64,000 nt of DNA from Letharia columbiana (taxonomy: Eukaryota; Ascomycota; Lecanoromycetes; Lecanorales; Parmeliaceae). A program made the translations under genes and the position numbers. A model generated the notes under the pieces. It worked only from the letters and a program-made list of their open reading frames with translations, did not search any database and was not told the origin of the DNA. The stretch is taken from assembly GCF_014066305.1 (NCBI RefSeq), contig NW_023501052.1:124001-188000 (forward strand). Reading direction: 5' to 3'. The stretch's first letter is position 1. Every line of letters begins with the position of its first letter. Of this stretch, positions 48,520 to 60,249 are shown piece by piece.

Positions 48520-49146
48520 AATGGGTGACGGTGGTGGTTGTTGTTTCTGGTGTGTACGGGGTTGACCGTGAGCGGACAGCGGACAGCGGACAAAGTGTCA
48601 CGGGAATGAGACAGGAGACGCGCTAGCATTTTGGTCGCGAAGAAGGAAGAAGTGATACTTTTGCGGGATAAGTTGCCGGTCAATCAGAGACAGCGGTGTG
48701 GAATTTCTAAGCCAAAATACAAGCAATACTAGCAATTGACAAGTACTACTACAGCGACTTCTACTCTACATGTACACAGGGGGCCCCCCAGAAAGAAAGA
48801 TCAAGAATATTGAGAGATATAATAATAGAGGCAATTGGCAAGCTGTAGCTAAGTTTCATACTTCTAAAATTATACTTCTAAAATTACATAAGAATTCAAA
48901 GTAAAAGATATATATTCACTTGCGATGAGTAAGTTACTGATCACTGACTGCTTGAGGCCATGACAATAAATAATTCAGGAGGACGCATACAGTACATTGC
49001 ATTGACGGCCATGTGTTCCGCTGGTTCGGGACGGCGCCATTGCGGCATCTAGACCATCTCGGGGTAGACCTCCCGAATAAACTTTTCTGCTGGAGCATGA
49101 TGACTTTCGTTCCCAGCTTGAGGTGGCCTGGATGAGTGCTTCAATC
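48520..49146. other. Divergent promoter region of the kinase and TIM54
   Basis: About 0.63 kb between divergent starts. Contains a three-unit tandem repeat of AGCGGAC near 48570-48592 and a G5C6 palindrome at 48779-48789. No gene or RNA recognised. Confidence 0.45.
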
Positions 49147-50643
49147 ATGACAGAGAAGCCTCCATCGAAAGATGCCTCCCCCGCCGCCTCTTCCAAGGCG
49201 GCGGGCAATCCAGCGCTTCGAATGATGGGTGGGTCAACGTTAAAAGGACCATCAAGAGAAGTAGGCTGATAAACCAAAAACATACAGGACTACCAAATTT
49301 CAAATTCAAGCTACCCTCTCGCAATTGGCTTATCTTTGGGACGATAACTGGCTCCTTCACTTCGACGCTTCTGTATGACCGCTATCACAAGAGGAAAGCG
49401 CAGCGAAAATGGTGCACCTTGGTCTCCCATCTCGCACAAGAACCTTTGCCTGTCAACATGATGCCCCGGAGAATCACCATCTTTCTGACCGCGCCACCTG
49501 GGGATGGACTTCGAGTATCTCGAGACCATTTTCATGAGTATATTAAGCCTATATTGGTGGCTGGAGCTATGGATTGGGATGTCGTTGAGGGCCGCAGAGA
49601 AGGAGAGGTAAGGGCAGGACTTGCGGAGAAGATAAGAAAACTTCGAAAACGAAATGGCGAGACTTCGCAAGCTGAGTCTAGTGAAGAGAGCCAAGAAGAT
49701 TTGTACCAGGAAATGCGGAAAATGGCTGGAATCAAGGATTGGGATGGCGTGCAGGGCGATCTGGTTCTGGGCAGACACACCTGGAAGGAGTACATACGTG
49801 GTCTTCACGAGGGCTGGCTAGGACCCTTAGACGAAGTTCAACCTCCCGAACCAGAAACAACAGATCTACAACCGCTGGCACCTCACTCTCCAGACTCCCC
49901 CCTTCCAGAGATGCCAGCTTCAGGAACACCCTCCTCTTCTCCACCCCAAACCGACCCACCAACGCCCGAACTTCCGTCTGAAAAGCCTACTGGAAAGCCT
50001 GAAAATACCACCCATCACGCCTCCTTACATTACGCCTTTCGAATATGCGTCTTCGCGAGCGGCTCCCACGCTCCCTACTTCCCTCTCCCCATCACTGCCC
50101 GTCGCTCTTCCCCACCTCCTCGGCTTCTTCAACTTTCCTATACGCATCCATCGCTTCCTCACCCGGCGGCACCTCGCTAACGCCACCGGCGCCTCTGTTG
50201 CAGCTCTAGTCCTCGCATCTCATTCACGCCCATTTACCCAATCCACCGACTTCGCTTCTGCCACCGACCCAGACGACGATGCCTCGCCCAGCATGAATGA
50301 CCAGACTGAAAGTGCTGTCACGCAAATAAAAGAAGTGTGGGAGCAAGAAGTGGTATTAAGGGAGGAAGAGTCAGAGTGGCATAAGAGCGCTTGGAAGTCA
50401 AATGAGGAGGGAGATATGAGGGAGAGAGTGTGGCAGGAAAGGATGGTTGTTGACGGAAGGATTGGGAGTAGGATGAAATGTTTCGAACTGAGAAATGGTC
50501 AAGAGGAAGAGGCGGCGAAGCTCGATGCGGCAAAACGACAAGAGGATGAAGGATATGTAGAGAGGGCAAAGAAGTGGGCTGGCTTGGGTTCAAAAGAGAA
50601 GCCTGGGTGGGAGACGGGTCTTGAGGGAGATGAAAGCGCGTGA
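49147..50643 (+). CDS. TIM54: Mitochondrial inner-membrane translocase subunit Tim54, one apparent frameshift
   Basis: Subunit of the TIM22 complex that inserts carrier proteins into the inner membrane. Exon 1 is 49147-49228 (MTEKPPSKDASPAASSKA), intron 49229-49287 (GTGGGT donor, GCTGATAA, ATACAG), exon 2 from 49288. After a short N-terminus comes the single membrane segment (WLIFGTITGSFTSTLLYD) and the matrix-to-IMS linker KRKAQRKW, then the family blocks ITIFLTAPPGDGLRVSRDHF, PILVAGAMDWDVV and HTWKEYIRGLHEGWLGP. At the A4 run 50002-50005 the frame changes by +1 and goes on through PYITPFEYASSRAAPTLP, a block typical of Tim54, to the stop at 50641-50643. With one base fewer it is 478 residues, normal for the family. 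Confidence 0.9.
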
Positions 50644-51046
50644 TGATATACCTGTACAGTTGAAGGAGCTTTTGCATTGCGGCGGCGTCAACATTTCTGG
50701 ACTAAGTTTATGTATTCTACCAAGTCTTTCGATTCCTGGATGCTGAGTGGATACAGGTTAAAGAAATTCCCCTCTCAGCTACTTAATTATATTTTCAATA
50801 GGACGATGGCATGGAACATAGCAGTTATCATTATCATGCAGGTCTTTCTAGACCTTTGCTCTGATTGGCCAAAACAAATCTCAGGAACGGGCAATGCACC
50901 GCCGATCTTCCCGCGCACTAAATTCCCCACGCGACGCCTTAATTCCGTCCAAAATTCGATGTCGTAAACAAGTTTCCTCATTTTCGCGGCAATGGCATTT
51001 TTCATTTCCCTTCCCCTGTCCTTACCTCCCCTTAGCAATCATCATC
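50644..51046. other. Intergenic, promoter of the CDF gene
   Basis: About 0.4 kb after TIM54. A pyrimidine-rich stretch (TTCATTTCCCTTCCCCTGTC, 51001-51020) lies just before the next start, a common fungal promoter/5'-UTR feature. No gene seen. Confidence 0.4.
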
Positions 51047-52508
51047 ATGGTCCACAAACCCCTAAATAACGGCCATGCAACTTCAGACTACAAGCCTGAT
51101 GATCTCGAAGCTGCCATCAGTGCATCGCGCCGAAAACCTCGATTCAAAGACATTGTAAATGCCGCTGTCCATGACGATTTTCATGGCGAGCTCAAGCGCA
51201 AGTTGAAAGATGGCGTCGATCGCGATGAGCTGGAAAAGTACCGCAAGTCTATTTCGGAACTGAATGAGATCAAGGACAAGAAAGTGCGGGCTTTCTATGA
51301 ACAGCAGAATGAGAGATTGAATGACTGGCTCGAGGTCGATACCTTAGTGATGAGTATGGCTGATGACGTGCTGGACTCAATGAACCCGCAGGATGCTGAT
51401 GGAGATGGGGTTGCGGAGATCGGCGGGGCGTTGAAAACCACCAAAGGCGATATTGATCCTTTGCTGCCGGAGGATGAGAGAGAAAGGAGGAAGACTGGGG
51501 AGAGGAGGGCTAAGTGGGCTATCAATGTACGGTCATGCGGCTATTACCCTTATGAGTCTTTCCACTGATCATCTTCAGATCAACGTAATTGCGAACATAA
51601 TCCTCCTCACTGCCAAAATCATCGCCGCCTTCGCGTCCTCCTCCCTCTCGCTCATAGCTTCCCTCGTGGATTCCGCTCTTGATCTGCTGTGCACTTTGAT
51701 CATCTGGACCACGAACAAGCTCGTCCAATGGAAGATTCGACGGCTGCGGCACAAATTCCCCGTCGGTCGGCGTCGCCTAGAACCACTGGGTATACTCGTG
51801 TTCTCCATCATCATGATTGTCTCTTTCCTTCAAATATTGCAAGAGTCGGTCACAAAACTGCTGCCCGGAGGGCCGAGGGATGCAGCGACCCTACCTCCCG
51901 TGGCGATCGGTGCCTTGGTTGCTACGGTGGTGATAAAGGGCATCATCTGGTTCGGTTGCATCCGCGTCAAAACCACCCAGGTTCAAGCATTGGCGCAAGG
52001 TACCACCCCCCCCTCAATCTTTCCCAAAATAATCCCTTCAAACCCCTTCTGACAGACCCTTTCAGACTGCAAAACCGACGTTGTCTTCAACACCCTCTCC
52101 CTCCTCTTCCCCCTTCTCGGCCACCAATTTTCCCTCTGGTGGCTCGACCCCGTCGGCGCCGCCCTCCTCTCCCTCTTCATAATCTACGACTGGGCCGAAA
52201 CCTGTTTCGAAAACGTCGCCCGCCTCACCGGCTCCGCCGTTTCCCCCAACGTCCTCAAAAAGGTCACGTTCCTCGCCTGGCGTTTCGCCCCCGTCGTAGA
52301 CGCCTACAAAACGATTACGGCTTACCACGCGGGCGATGGAGTGTGGGTTGAGATGGACATTATGCTCAAAGAGGAGACGAGGTTGAGTAGGGCGCATGAT
52401 ATAGCGGAGACGTTGCAGTATTGTTTGGAGGGTTTAAGCGAGGTAGATAGGGCGTTCGTTAGTGTTGATTATACAAGTCAGGGGCCTACAGGGCATGCCG
52501 AGGGATGA
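51047..52508 (+). CDS. Cation diffusion facilitator transporter, Mn-type
   Basis: Exons 51047-51526, 51579-51999 and 52066-52508 (447 residues); introns of 52 and 66 nt end TTCAG. A hydrophilic N-terminus of about 160 residues precedes the membrane domain (NVIANIILLTAKIIAAF, GILVFSIIMIVSFLQIL, PVAIGALVATVVIKGIIW, then WLDPVGAALLSLFIIYDW), and the cytosolic C-terminal domain shows the CDF fold (HAGDGVWVEMDIMLKEE, ending FVSVDYTS). The metal sites in the second and fifth membrane helices read DSALD and DCKTD, i.e. DxxxD in both, the signature of manganese-type CDFs rather than the HxxxD of zinc transporters. A proton-driven Mn export or vesicle-loading role is inferred. The region NPQDADGDGV in the N-terminus is acidic. 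Confidence 0.9.
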
Positions 52509-52848
52509 GGGTAGATGCATAGCGAGGGAGCATTCGTCTGCTGGCATTCTAGCGGGTCACTGAGTATCAAGCTCAACACGAGCGCAGCATGGGCAGGGTT
52601 GCATAGCATCGGCGTAAATTTTAGGGTATTTCAGCGGTACCATACTTGTCCATTTCATACGTTCATCTTCCACCTCTTTTTCTCTTACTTTCCTTTCCGT
52701 TCTATCTGAGGTACACCAAGATCATCTTGAGATCGCAGATGTGATCAATTAAGATGCAGAGAGTCACGCCAAATACAACTTCGGTCCATCGCTTGCGCCA
52801 GTGCAATCCTCTTTCTTCCTTCGGAATTTGTCCAGCCGGGTCGGACGT
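52509..52848. other. Short gap between convergent genes
   Basis: 340 bp with no gene; holds the 3' ends of the CDF and Nat1 genes. Confidence 0.4.
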
Positions 52849-55487
52849 TCAGTCTCCTTTCTTCTTAAAAGCGGTAGCTTCAGGCCATCTTTCGTGCGCC
52901 GCAGCCAGATAGTCATCTCGGTACTGATCCTTTGCCTTCCATTCTTTCAGCAGCTCCAACCCTCGTACAGCATCCTCTAGACTACTCCCTTCAAGTGCTA
53001 GCGTCCTGATGACATCCTGCTGGTTCTTGTCGCTACTGCTCGGATCCAGAAGTTGCCTCACTTTTAGGCATGCTTGCACATGCGGGGCACTCTTATGGTG
53101 TTTTTGCAGGAAGTCATCGTTGTGTTTCGAGAGGTCGGCAGTGGCGGGAAGAACTGGGTCAAATTCGGCAGCGATAACTTCTTGAACTTTGCGGTCCGGT
53201 GGTTCGGTCTGTGTACGGAAGGTGTGTCCAAGGCGAATGGCTTGTTCGTGGGTAGTTGGGTCTGAGGACGAGAGGGCGTTGGATGCTAGGAGAGTGCGGA
53301 GCGCAAGCAGGTATTTCTCTGTCAAGCGAATTAGTCCTTCATCGAACTTGCAATACTGGCCTTGGCGTGCACTTACTTCGCCGGAGGAACACCTCGAAAC
53401 CCACCTGCTGGGCCTTTATGTTCTTTGGGCTGAACTCAAGAAGTGGCGTGACGAACTTCATAGCCTCTACTAGAGGCTCCGACGTCTGCAACAGCTTCTC
53501 GCCTTTGGGGTCTTTATCCTCTTTCTTAGGATCGCCGTTCTGATCAACGGCTCCAGGCTTCTTGGAGTCCTTTCTCTCCGCTTCCTCTTTAGCCTGCTTC
53601 TCCTGGTCCTTCTTCGCCTTTTTCTGCGCTTTCTTACGTTCCGCACTATCCATCTTCTCTCCGTTCACTCCGTTGGTCATCTTAGCATGAGCAAGATCGG
53701 GTTGATCATGGAGCATTACGTATATCCGTGCAGCCGAGACCGCAGCACGCGTGAAGAAAGGATGTTCTCGAAGATGGTCCTCCCACCTCATCATATCAAC
53801 GTATGCTCGGATTTGACCCTTTCGCAACGAAAAGCTATGGAAATCAAATTGATCTTCTTGCCATATCTCAAAAATTGTGGAGATGGACGTGAATCTTTTC
53901 AGAGCTAGACCGAGGTTGCCTTGACGTATATATGATTCGCCGTCTTCTGTTATGTACCAAACACACTGCATGTCATGGAGATCTCCAAGAGGTCCACCCA
54001 AAGCTTCGTTCCTTGTGAATTTGCCCATGTTTTGGATAGCTGCTTCGTTCTCATTATTTCGTAGTTGATACTTCGCGGCCTTAGTATTGATATATCGATC
54101 TCTGACGTCCAGTGTCCTGCCTTCCTCCATCAACTCTGCAGCTTTCTGGAGGTTGCCGTAATGTTTCCATATCCTAGCTTTCGTCATATGGTACTCCACA
54201 GATTCTGGTGCCGAGCTTAGGGCCTCATCAATGTATTTCATGGCTTTTGGCAAGTCCCGACTCAAACGATAGTTGTAATGCTGAGCTAGAAAGTATCGTA
54301 CGGAAGGTGTGAACAGGTCTGAGTCGCCATTGATTTGCCTTTCAGCTGATCCGTTAGCTTGGGTATTGAGCATGCCAGCTGCATAACCCTCTACCAAATC
54401 CTGTATCGTGTCCCGCTTTTGAGAGTCGGAGTATAAAGCTTTCACATTGTTGAAGGTCGACCAGACGCCCTTATGCAGCATACGTTGCAGGTACTGGTCG
54501 GCAGCTTCGCGAAACTCATCACCCTCCAGAAACTCCAGGGGTATCCTCGTCGCAGCATCTCCTCTGGGATTGTCTTTTGCAACGTCTCCGTACAGCTTTC
54601 TAAGTTCTTCGACGTTGGACTTATCGAGCCCCAAGGCCTCTTCAAGTCCTTCAAAATACGCTCGGTACTCTGCGTTGCGTTTCAGCAACAGATGATACGC
54701 CTTTGCTGCCTCTTCTTTCCTACCCAAGTTAAGTAGGTATTGCGCCCGTAGCTCCATCACTGATGTCCGGTCTGGATTGTTCTTTGCTGCTGCGTCCAAG
54801 TGCTCCAAAGCACGCTCCTTCTCGCCCATCTCCGCGATTATAGAATTCTTGTACAAGATAGCCTCGGCGTGCTCGGTGTCGGTCTTCGGTGGCGGAGACT
54901 TCAGAGTCTCTTCGTAGGTCGTCAAGGTCCTCTCCGCATTGGCAAGATCCCCTGCTAGATGCTGTGCGACTGCCAGCGCCGTCCAATTCTGCCTCCAACC
55001 AGTCCGCTGTTGTAAGATTGCTCGTCGGCTCTGTAAGTAACCTTGGTAATCTCGCATCTGTATTTGCAGCAAAGCCAAGTCCTTCTGTATCTGCTGTGAT
55101 TCCGGCTCCAGCTTCAGCGCAAATTTGTATGCTTTGATTGCCTCTTCGAAGTTTTTGGCTGACCGGTAAAGAAGACCGTAGACGTGCCAACAGACATGCG
55201 ATTTCATGGAGTTTTTAAGTGCCACTTTCGCCAATGCAAATGCTTCCTCGGAGTTCCCCTGCGAGTTGATGATGAGCGCTTTCATGGCGATGGTGTCGCC
55301 ATGATCAGGGCTTTTTCGTAGGATCTGGTCAGCAGCTTTCAGACCTTTTGAAGCGGTCAGCCTAGCACACCTCTTTTCCAGCTTCTCGCCTACCTTTCTT
55401 GTACTGTTTGTTCTCGTAGTTCTTGACCACCTGGGTGAAAAGCGAGCGCTCTTTCGAGGCCAATGGCTGTGGGGGAGGCGGAGCCAT
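52849..55487 (-). CDS. NAT1: NatA N-terminal acetyltransferase auxiliary subunit (Nat1/Naa15)
   Basis: Ribosome-anchoring TPR scaffold of NatA, which holds the catalytic Ard1/Naa10. Exons 55487-55394 (MAPPPPQPLASKERSLFTQV), 55344-53377 and 53318-52849 give 843 residues, the usual size; introns are 49 nt (GTAGGC, GCTGACC, AAAAG) and 58 nt (GTAAGT, TTGACAG). Most of the protein is TPR-like helices, for example GLKAADQILRKSPDHGDTIA, EEAIKAYKFALKLEPES, RALEHLDAAAKNNPD and AMKYIDEALSSAPES. A Lys-rich stretch (KKAQKKAKKDQEKQAKEEAE) sits at the family's usual position and could contact RNA or the ribosome. The true start is the ATG at 55487; the frame that is open upstream of it belongs to the intron. 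Confidence 0.95.
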
Positions 55488-56033
55488 GTTGAGCTAATGG
55501 TGAGAGCTGTAAAATAGCAGAATTCGGTGAGGGATGATATATGGGTATTTTCTGCTTTTTTCAAGCAGCTGTCTCAGTATGGAGAACAGGGCCAGTGCTC
55601 GGGATGGCCCTGTAAGTTGAACTGCCCTGATTCAAAATCTCTCGAGCATGCCATTAGTCTTTCTGACGAATCCTTTCTTCCGTGTGAAGCAAACACTCTA
55701 TAACGACAATCCTATCTACAAGCCTAGACCATTAGGCAATGATAGATGTAAGGTTCTTGCAACACCGCAGCTCCGCAGAATCGGGCATAAGCGAGAATTT
55801 ACCCGCAGCAGCCAAGGAAATTTTTGTGCCTACTGTCGCTTCACGAAGACCTGAATTATTATATGTCACTTGATTTGACATATCTTACTATACACAAGCT
55901 TCTAAATTAAACTCCAAAGTGGATTGTCCATAAACCATCAAAGTGCCACTGCATGGCATTGAGCCAGTGACGCCGTCGCTAATGCTCTCATCATGCTTAT
56001 ACCACCTCTGATACACTTACACCAGCATAATCC
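55488..56033. other. Intergenic, nothing recognised
   Basis: About 0.55 kb between the Nat1 start and the stop of the MIX23 gene; one 68-residue plus-strand frame shows no coding features. Confidence 0.4.
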
Positions 56034-56661
56034 CTATCGATCAGCTTCTCTGTCATGTCTCCACTTGTTCAACGCTTCCTCCCACCCGGTCCCGGGGTCA
56101 CCGCATCTTTCTGACACCAGACTCCACGTTCGTGATCTTATGATGCCCTCTACGCTCCTTTCATTCCTGATGAGATTCGCCAGTAGCTCCGTCCTTGCTT
56201 CTCTCGGAAAGAAGCGCGCCGAATATGGGTCAAGGCGCTCATCTACCACCCGTTCCCTTTCCTTTGCCGACTCAACCTGCTTCAGAGCTAGATCAGGGTC
56301 ACTTGGATCCAAGGCGACGCCTGCACAATAGTTGAGAACATCAGATCTCGTCTGCCAACTTCGGAAGAGCACCTCATTCTTGAAGCTTTGACATGCTTGT
56401 GGATCTGTAGGCCGTCTCTCAACAGGCCGTATCTGCCGTTCTGACGTAGTAGCTGGATCCCATGGTTTCCTCGAGGGTGTCATCAAAGCATTGAGGTTCT
56501 GTATTATGGAATCATCAATCATGCCCCTAGATAGTCGGAGGAAGTCTGGGAGACTGTCAGCCAAAGTCTGCAAATGTTGCCTGCTCGAGCCTACCTTGAA
56601 GTGCTGTCTGATTGAAGCAAAATTGCGGTGTGAGATTCGGTCGGCTTGGAGGCTCTGACAT
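56034..56661 (-). CDS. MIX23: MIX23/Cid2-family mitochondrial intermembrane-space protein
   Basis: Exons 56661-56595 and 56545-56034 (192 residues), joined by a 49-nt intron (GTAGGC, GCTGAC, CCCAG) that restores the family core FLRLSRGMIDDSIIQNLNAL. Cys residues near the start (PQFCFNQ), in QACQSF and in LNYCAG fit the conserved cysteines of the Cid2/MIX23 family, small proteins imported into the intermembrane space by the Mia40 route; yeast MIX23 affects protein import. No cleavable presequence is needed. The alternative start in the longer frame at 56711 would be out of phase with the homology and is rejected. Confidence 0.85.
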
Positions 56662-57036
56662 CCTCTTATGCGCTTGAATAGGAGCAGTGTGCTTCTCGCG
56701 CTGCTTTTCACTCTTCACTGTGACCCAGAAGAGCCCCGCCACCTTGAACAATGTCCAGCTACTGAGGAAATGTTGGGCACGCTGACTTCGCAGGACTTGC
56801 CCGTAGCTGGTGATCCGCAGAGGTAGTTGACACTGGAAAATGGTGTGCAAAAACAAAGGAGAATGGTATATATGCTTGAAACCAAAATCACATCAAATGA
56901 AGTCTTTTTGGACGCCTGCGATGATGCTGCCAAGAGATGGCAATAATTCAGCTAGATTAAGCGCGCTCATCCTTTAGGCGAGCCGCGGAGAGGGCGTCAT
57001 TCGACATCTTGGCGCGGACTTTTGGCGCAGGCCTAG

Positions 57037-57309
57037 CTAGGAATAAATATCTGCAAGGGGTTGCCTGCGACGCTTAGATGGGGGTGCGAAATCACCGCGA
57101 AATTGCGAATGATTGATATATGCGCTACGCGAGGTCTTGGCGAGATTCGAGCGGGATTGACGACGCGTTCTTAATATTGGTTTGGCATTGGGACAGACCC
57201 TTTCCAACTCCTTGGTAAGCATGATATCAGCGTAGATGCTAGTCTCACTGAACGTCTGGGAAGCTAAGAAACCGTTGTCGCTCGAATCCACCTTCTGCCT
57301 GCCACACAA
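57037..57309 (-). CDS. Possible small basic protein, unknown
   Basis: A 90-residue minus-strand frame beginning MCGRQKVDSSDNGFLASQ and ending in a basic tail (PPSKRRRQPLADIYS). It sits divergent to the DNA glycosylase gene. No domain is recognised and there is no independent support, so it may be chance. Confidence 0.25.
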   Translation of the reverse strand: MCGRQKVDSSDNGFLASQTFSETSIYADIMLTKELERVCPNAKPILRTRRQSRSNLAKTSRSAYINHSQFRGDFAPPSKRRRQPLADIYS

Positions 57310-57445
57310 AATTAAATCGCGTTGCGTGCATCTTGAAGAGAGCGAATCTTACCATTTGAGACTCAAGATTTGTTTCAGTCCACGAGCAGTCTCGTGATTC
57401 AAGCGCCCCAGTCTACACGTTTTTCGCCTGGATTTGACCTTCAAG

Positions 57446-59083
57446 ATGCCTGAAATTGGCGAAGGTATTACCATTGCATTCTCCGAAGACCGAATCAATG
57501 CTGACATCATGGTGGCAAGTCGCTCGTATCGTCAACTACATACATAAACATCTTGTCGGGAAGACATTGGCTAAAGTGAAAGCCCAGCACGATGAGAATG
57601 TCTACGGCAAGGTGGGATGTTCAGCTGAAGCATTCGAGAAGGCTTTAACGGGCAAGAAGGTTGTAGATGCCAAACAGCAGGGCAAGTACTTTTGGTAAGT
57701 TCCAGCCGCCTCATACATAGATGTCAAGTTGCCATCACGCCTGATGGTTCATTTTCATACTGGAATATCCACCAATATTTTACGGTCTGGGCTCTCATTT
57801 TGTTAATTCGTCCTGTATGTGCAAGATATATCGAAATCAGGCTGGTTGAATCAGGTCGTCCTCATCGTCTCTCTTCAGCTTGAGCACCGTAGTCTAGGTT
57901 TCACATGGACTTGGTTCTAAGTGATCTGTACAGGATGGTTATGTCATCACCTCCGCACCCCTTAATGCACTTTGGAATGGCAGGCTGGCTCAAGATCAGG
58001 GATGAAGAAACAGCCTACTACAAGCCTGCAAAGCCCGTAGAATCGCCAGACTGGCCGCCTAAGTACTGGAAATTTGCACTCGAGACCGCTGAAGAGCCAA
58101 AATGCGAAGCTGCATTCGTTGACTTGCGGAGATTTGCAAGAATTCGACTCATCGACTGTGCTGCTGATCAAATACGGAATGTCTCGCCGCTTCTGGAGAA
58201 CGGTCCTGATCCCGTCATTGATAAGGGTATTGTGACAGAGGAGTGGCTAGCTGAAAAGCTAGGAAGCAAACGAGTTCCAGTCAAGGCACTTCTGTTAGAT
58301 CAAGCAAATATTAGTGGTATTGGCAATTGGGTTGGGTGCGTGCTTCTTGATTGCAATCAAGATTCCTATGGTCTTGCTATGGACGCTAATTTGATCGGCA
58401 GGGACGAAATCATGTACGATTCGAGAATTCACCCCGAACAGTACAGTAACACCCTGACTCCTGCCCAAATCAAACAACTTCACAAATCCATCCACTACGT
58501 TTGCTCTTTCGCTGTGGACAATCTGGCAGACTCTAGCAAATTTCCCGAGGAGTGGCTCTTCAAACATCGATGGGGTAAAGGAAAGAAAGACAGCTCGACA
58601 ACCTTGCCCAACGGTTTGAAATTTGTCTTCCTAACAGTGGGAGGGAGGACCAGCTGCGTGGTCCCGAGCGTGCAGAAGAAGACAGGACCGGTGGCGGGAG
58701 ACGTCAAGAATGAAGCGGACACAGAAGATGCGGATGGTGAAAAGAAAGCGAAACCGAAGGGCAGCAAGAAGGTTTTGAACCCCAAGGAAGTGGAGACAGA
58801 CGAGATAGAGGTCGAGCCAGCGAAAAAAGGCTCAAAAGCAAAGAAGCGTACTCTCAAGACAAAAGACGAAGAGCCTACTGTAAATAGCCACGAGCCCAAT
58901 GAGGAAGCGAGCAAGCCGGCGATCAAGAAGCGGAAATCGAATAACAAAGCCGACACCAATGGAGCTATGGAGCCGAAGAAGCCGAGCAAGGCAAAGGCTG
59001 ATACAAATGGAAACCATGGTGAACCGGAACCCGAGAAGACTGAGCGACGGAGGTCTGGTAGGGTCAGCGGCAAGGCTGCCTGA
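57446..59083 (+). CDS. Formamidopyrimidine/endonuclease VIII-type DNA glycosylase
   Basis: Bifunctional base-excision repair enzyme (Fpg/Nei, also called MMH in plants and fungi) acting on oxidised purines. Exons 57446-57464, 57520-57694 and 57934-59083 (447 residues). The tiny first exon carries the catalytic Pro2-Glu3 (MPEIGEV); QQGKYFW has the conserved beta-hairpin Lys; MHFGMAGWL follows; QANISGIGNWVG is the helix-two-turn-helix; and GGRTSCVVPSVQKKTG is a zincless finger, as in plant/fungal members. The last 140 residues are Lys/Glu-rich and low-complexity (KKAKPKGSKKVLNPK, EPEKTERRRSGRVSGKAA), probably a nuclear/DNA-binding tail. Intron 2 is 239 nt, longest in the window. Confidence 0.92.
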
Positions 59084-59748
59084 CTTTTAAAAATCGACAG
59101 TGGAGTGTATAGATAATGGACGATGGTATAGAACGGTGCTGTGTACATTAGGGAGTAGTTGTCAGCTTGCAAGTGTGCCCGATTTGCACCACTATTCATT
59201 GGCAGTCTAGGTCGGTCTGTCACCAAGACTGTACCTCTGTTTGACGAGTGGAAAACAAGGACACGATAAAGGATATTTCGAAAGCTTTAGTCCTTCCGAA
59301 TGCCTCTTAGAGTCCTCGTGCGTATTGCTTTCCTCAATAGCTTGTCGTTATCGTATCGGGTGTCAAGCTGCCTGTCTCGAAATTGGACGAAAAGTGTCAG
59401 TGGCAGCAGTATGAATTTTTTTGAGCAAAGAGTCGATAGCCAAAGGCTGATCTCCTGGGTGTTTTCTATTTCTCTTTTCACAACATAATTCCACCATCCG
59501 TCCCATAAATGAGTATGGAGTTGGCTCGCACGGTGTGCTCGATAGTCGGGTATGCCTTCATATCTAGGTGCGAGAGTACAACGGCGGCAGGGATTAATTT
59601 TTTTGCAGACCCTTTCCAAGCGAGACTAAGGATATCGACATCTGGGACGTTCTTGATTCGTTTGAGGAAAGCTGCTCAATAGTTAAGTACCCCGAATGCT
59701 TCCTAAATATGGCATTACCGACAGATGACATGTTTTAGCGCCGGCTAG
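59084..59748. other. Intergenic, nothing convincing
   Basis: About 0.66 kb. A 110-residue minus-strand frame (59287-59619) has unlikely composition and no domain. Confidence 0.4.
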
Positions 59749-60249
59749 ATGACCTTAATGATGGCCACAAAACTCCATATTGGGCTGCCTCTTTCGCAGA
59801 TATACTTCCCGTTGAGGAACATGGTCTTATGCGAAGTATCCATCGTGCCTTGCGGTATCGATCTCGTCCTGACCGAATTCTATGCTTTGTACAAGGCGAA
59901 CACTGACCTGATGCACCTCAGGAAGGTCAGAAGGTTTAACAACTATTATCCGTTGCCGGGCATATTCAAAGAGCACATCAAGCTGGTTGGAGTTCTTCGC
60001 CGCACGGACGGTCGATATTGTGAGTGCACGGGCTTTGCTGACCGTACACTTGAGCCAGCACTGACCAGTGATGCTATGGTGCTCCAAGCCATCAGGTACG
60101 CAAACGAAAGAATTCAGACGGTAAATCATATTTTACTCGACTGGCCACCAGACTTTACGCCACACATCCATGTGTATGTGACACAAGGAGGTCGAGAGAT
60201 TGCCAATTTTCCTGATTGTGCAAGAGATGATACTACATCAGCAGACTGA
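59749..60249 (+). CDS. Hypothetical protein
   Basis: A 166-residue frame without recognisable domain. Composition is protein-like (KLVGVLRRTDGRYCECTGF, ILLDWPPDFTPHIHVYVT), without low-complexity or hydrophobic bias. The start is uncertain: the first Met begins MTLMMATKLHIG, and an upstream intron cannot be excluded. Could be a fragment of a larger gene. Confidence 0.4.
   Translation: MTLMMATKLHIGLPLSQIYFPLRNMVLCEVSIVPCGIDLVLTEFYALYKANTDLMHLRKVRRFNNYYPLPGIFKEHIKLVGVLRRTDGRYCECTGFADRTLEPALTSDAMVLQAIRYANERIQTVNHILLDWPPDFTPHIHVYVTQGGREIANFPDCARDDTTSAD

Noticed and set aside
48779..48789. G5C6 palindrome considered as a regulatory site
   Set aside because: Single occurrence between divergent genes with no known factor match; could be chance.
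54729..55190. 153-residue minus-strand frame inside the Nat1 gene
   Set aside because: Alternative frame of a well-supported TPR exon.
58495..59226. 243-residue minus-strand frame rich in Phe, Ser, Leu
   Set aside because: Antisense of the Lys/Glu-rich tail of the DNA glycosylase.
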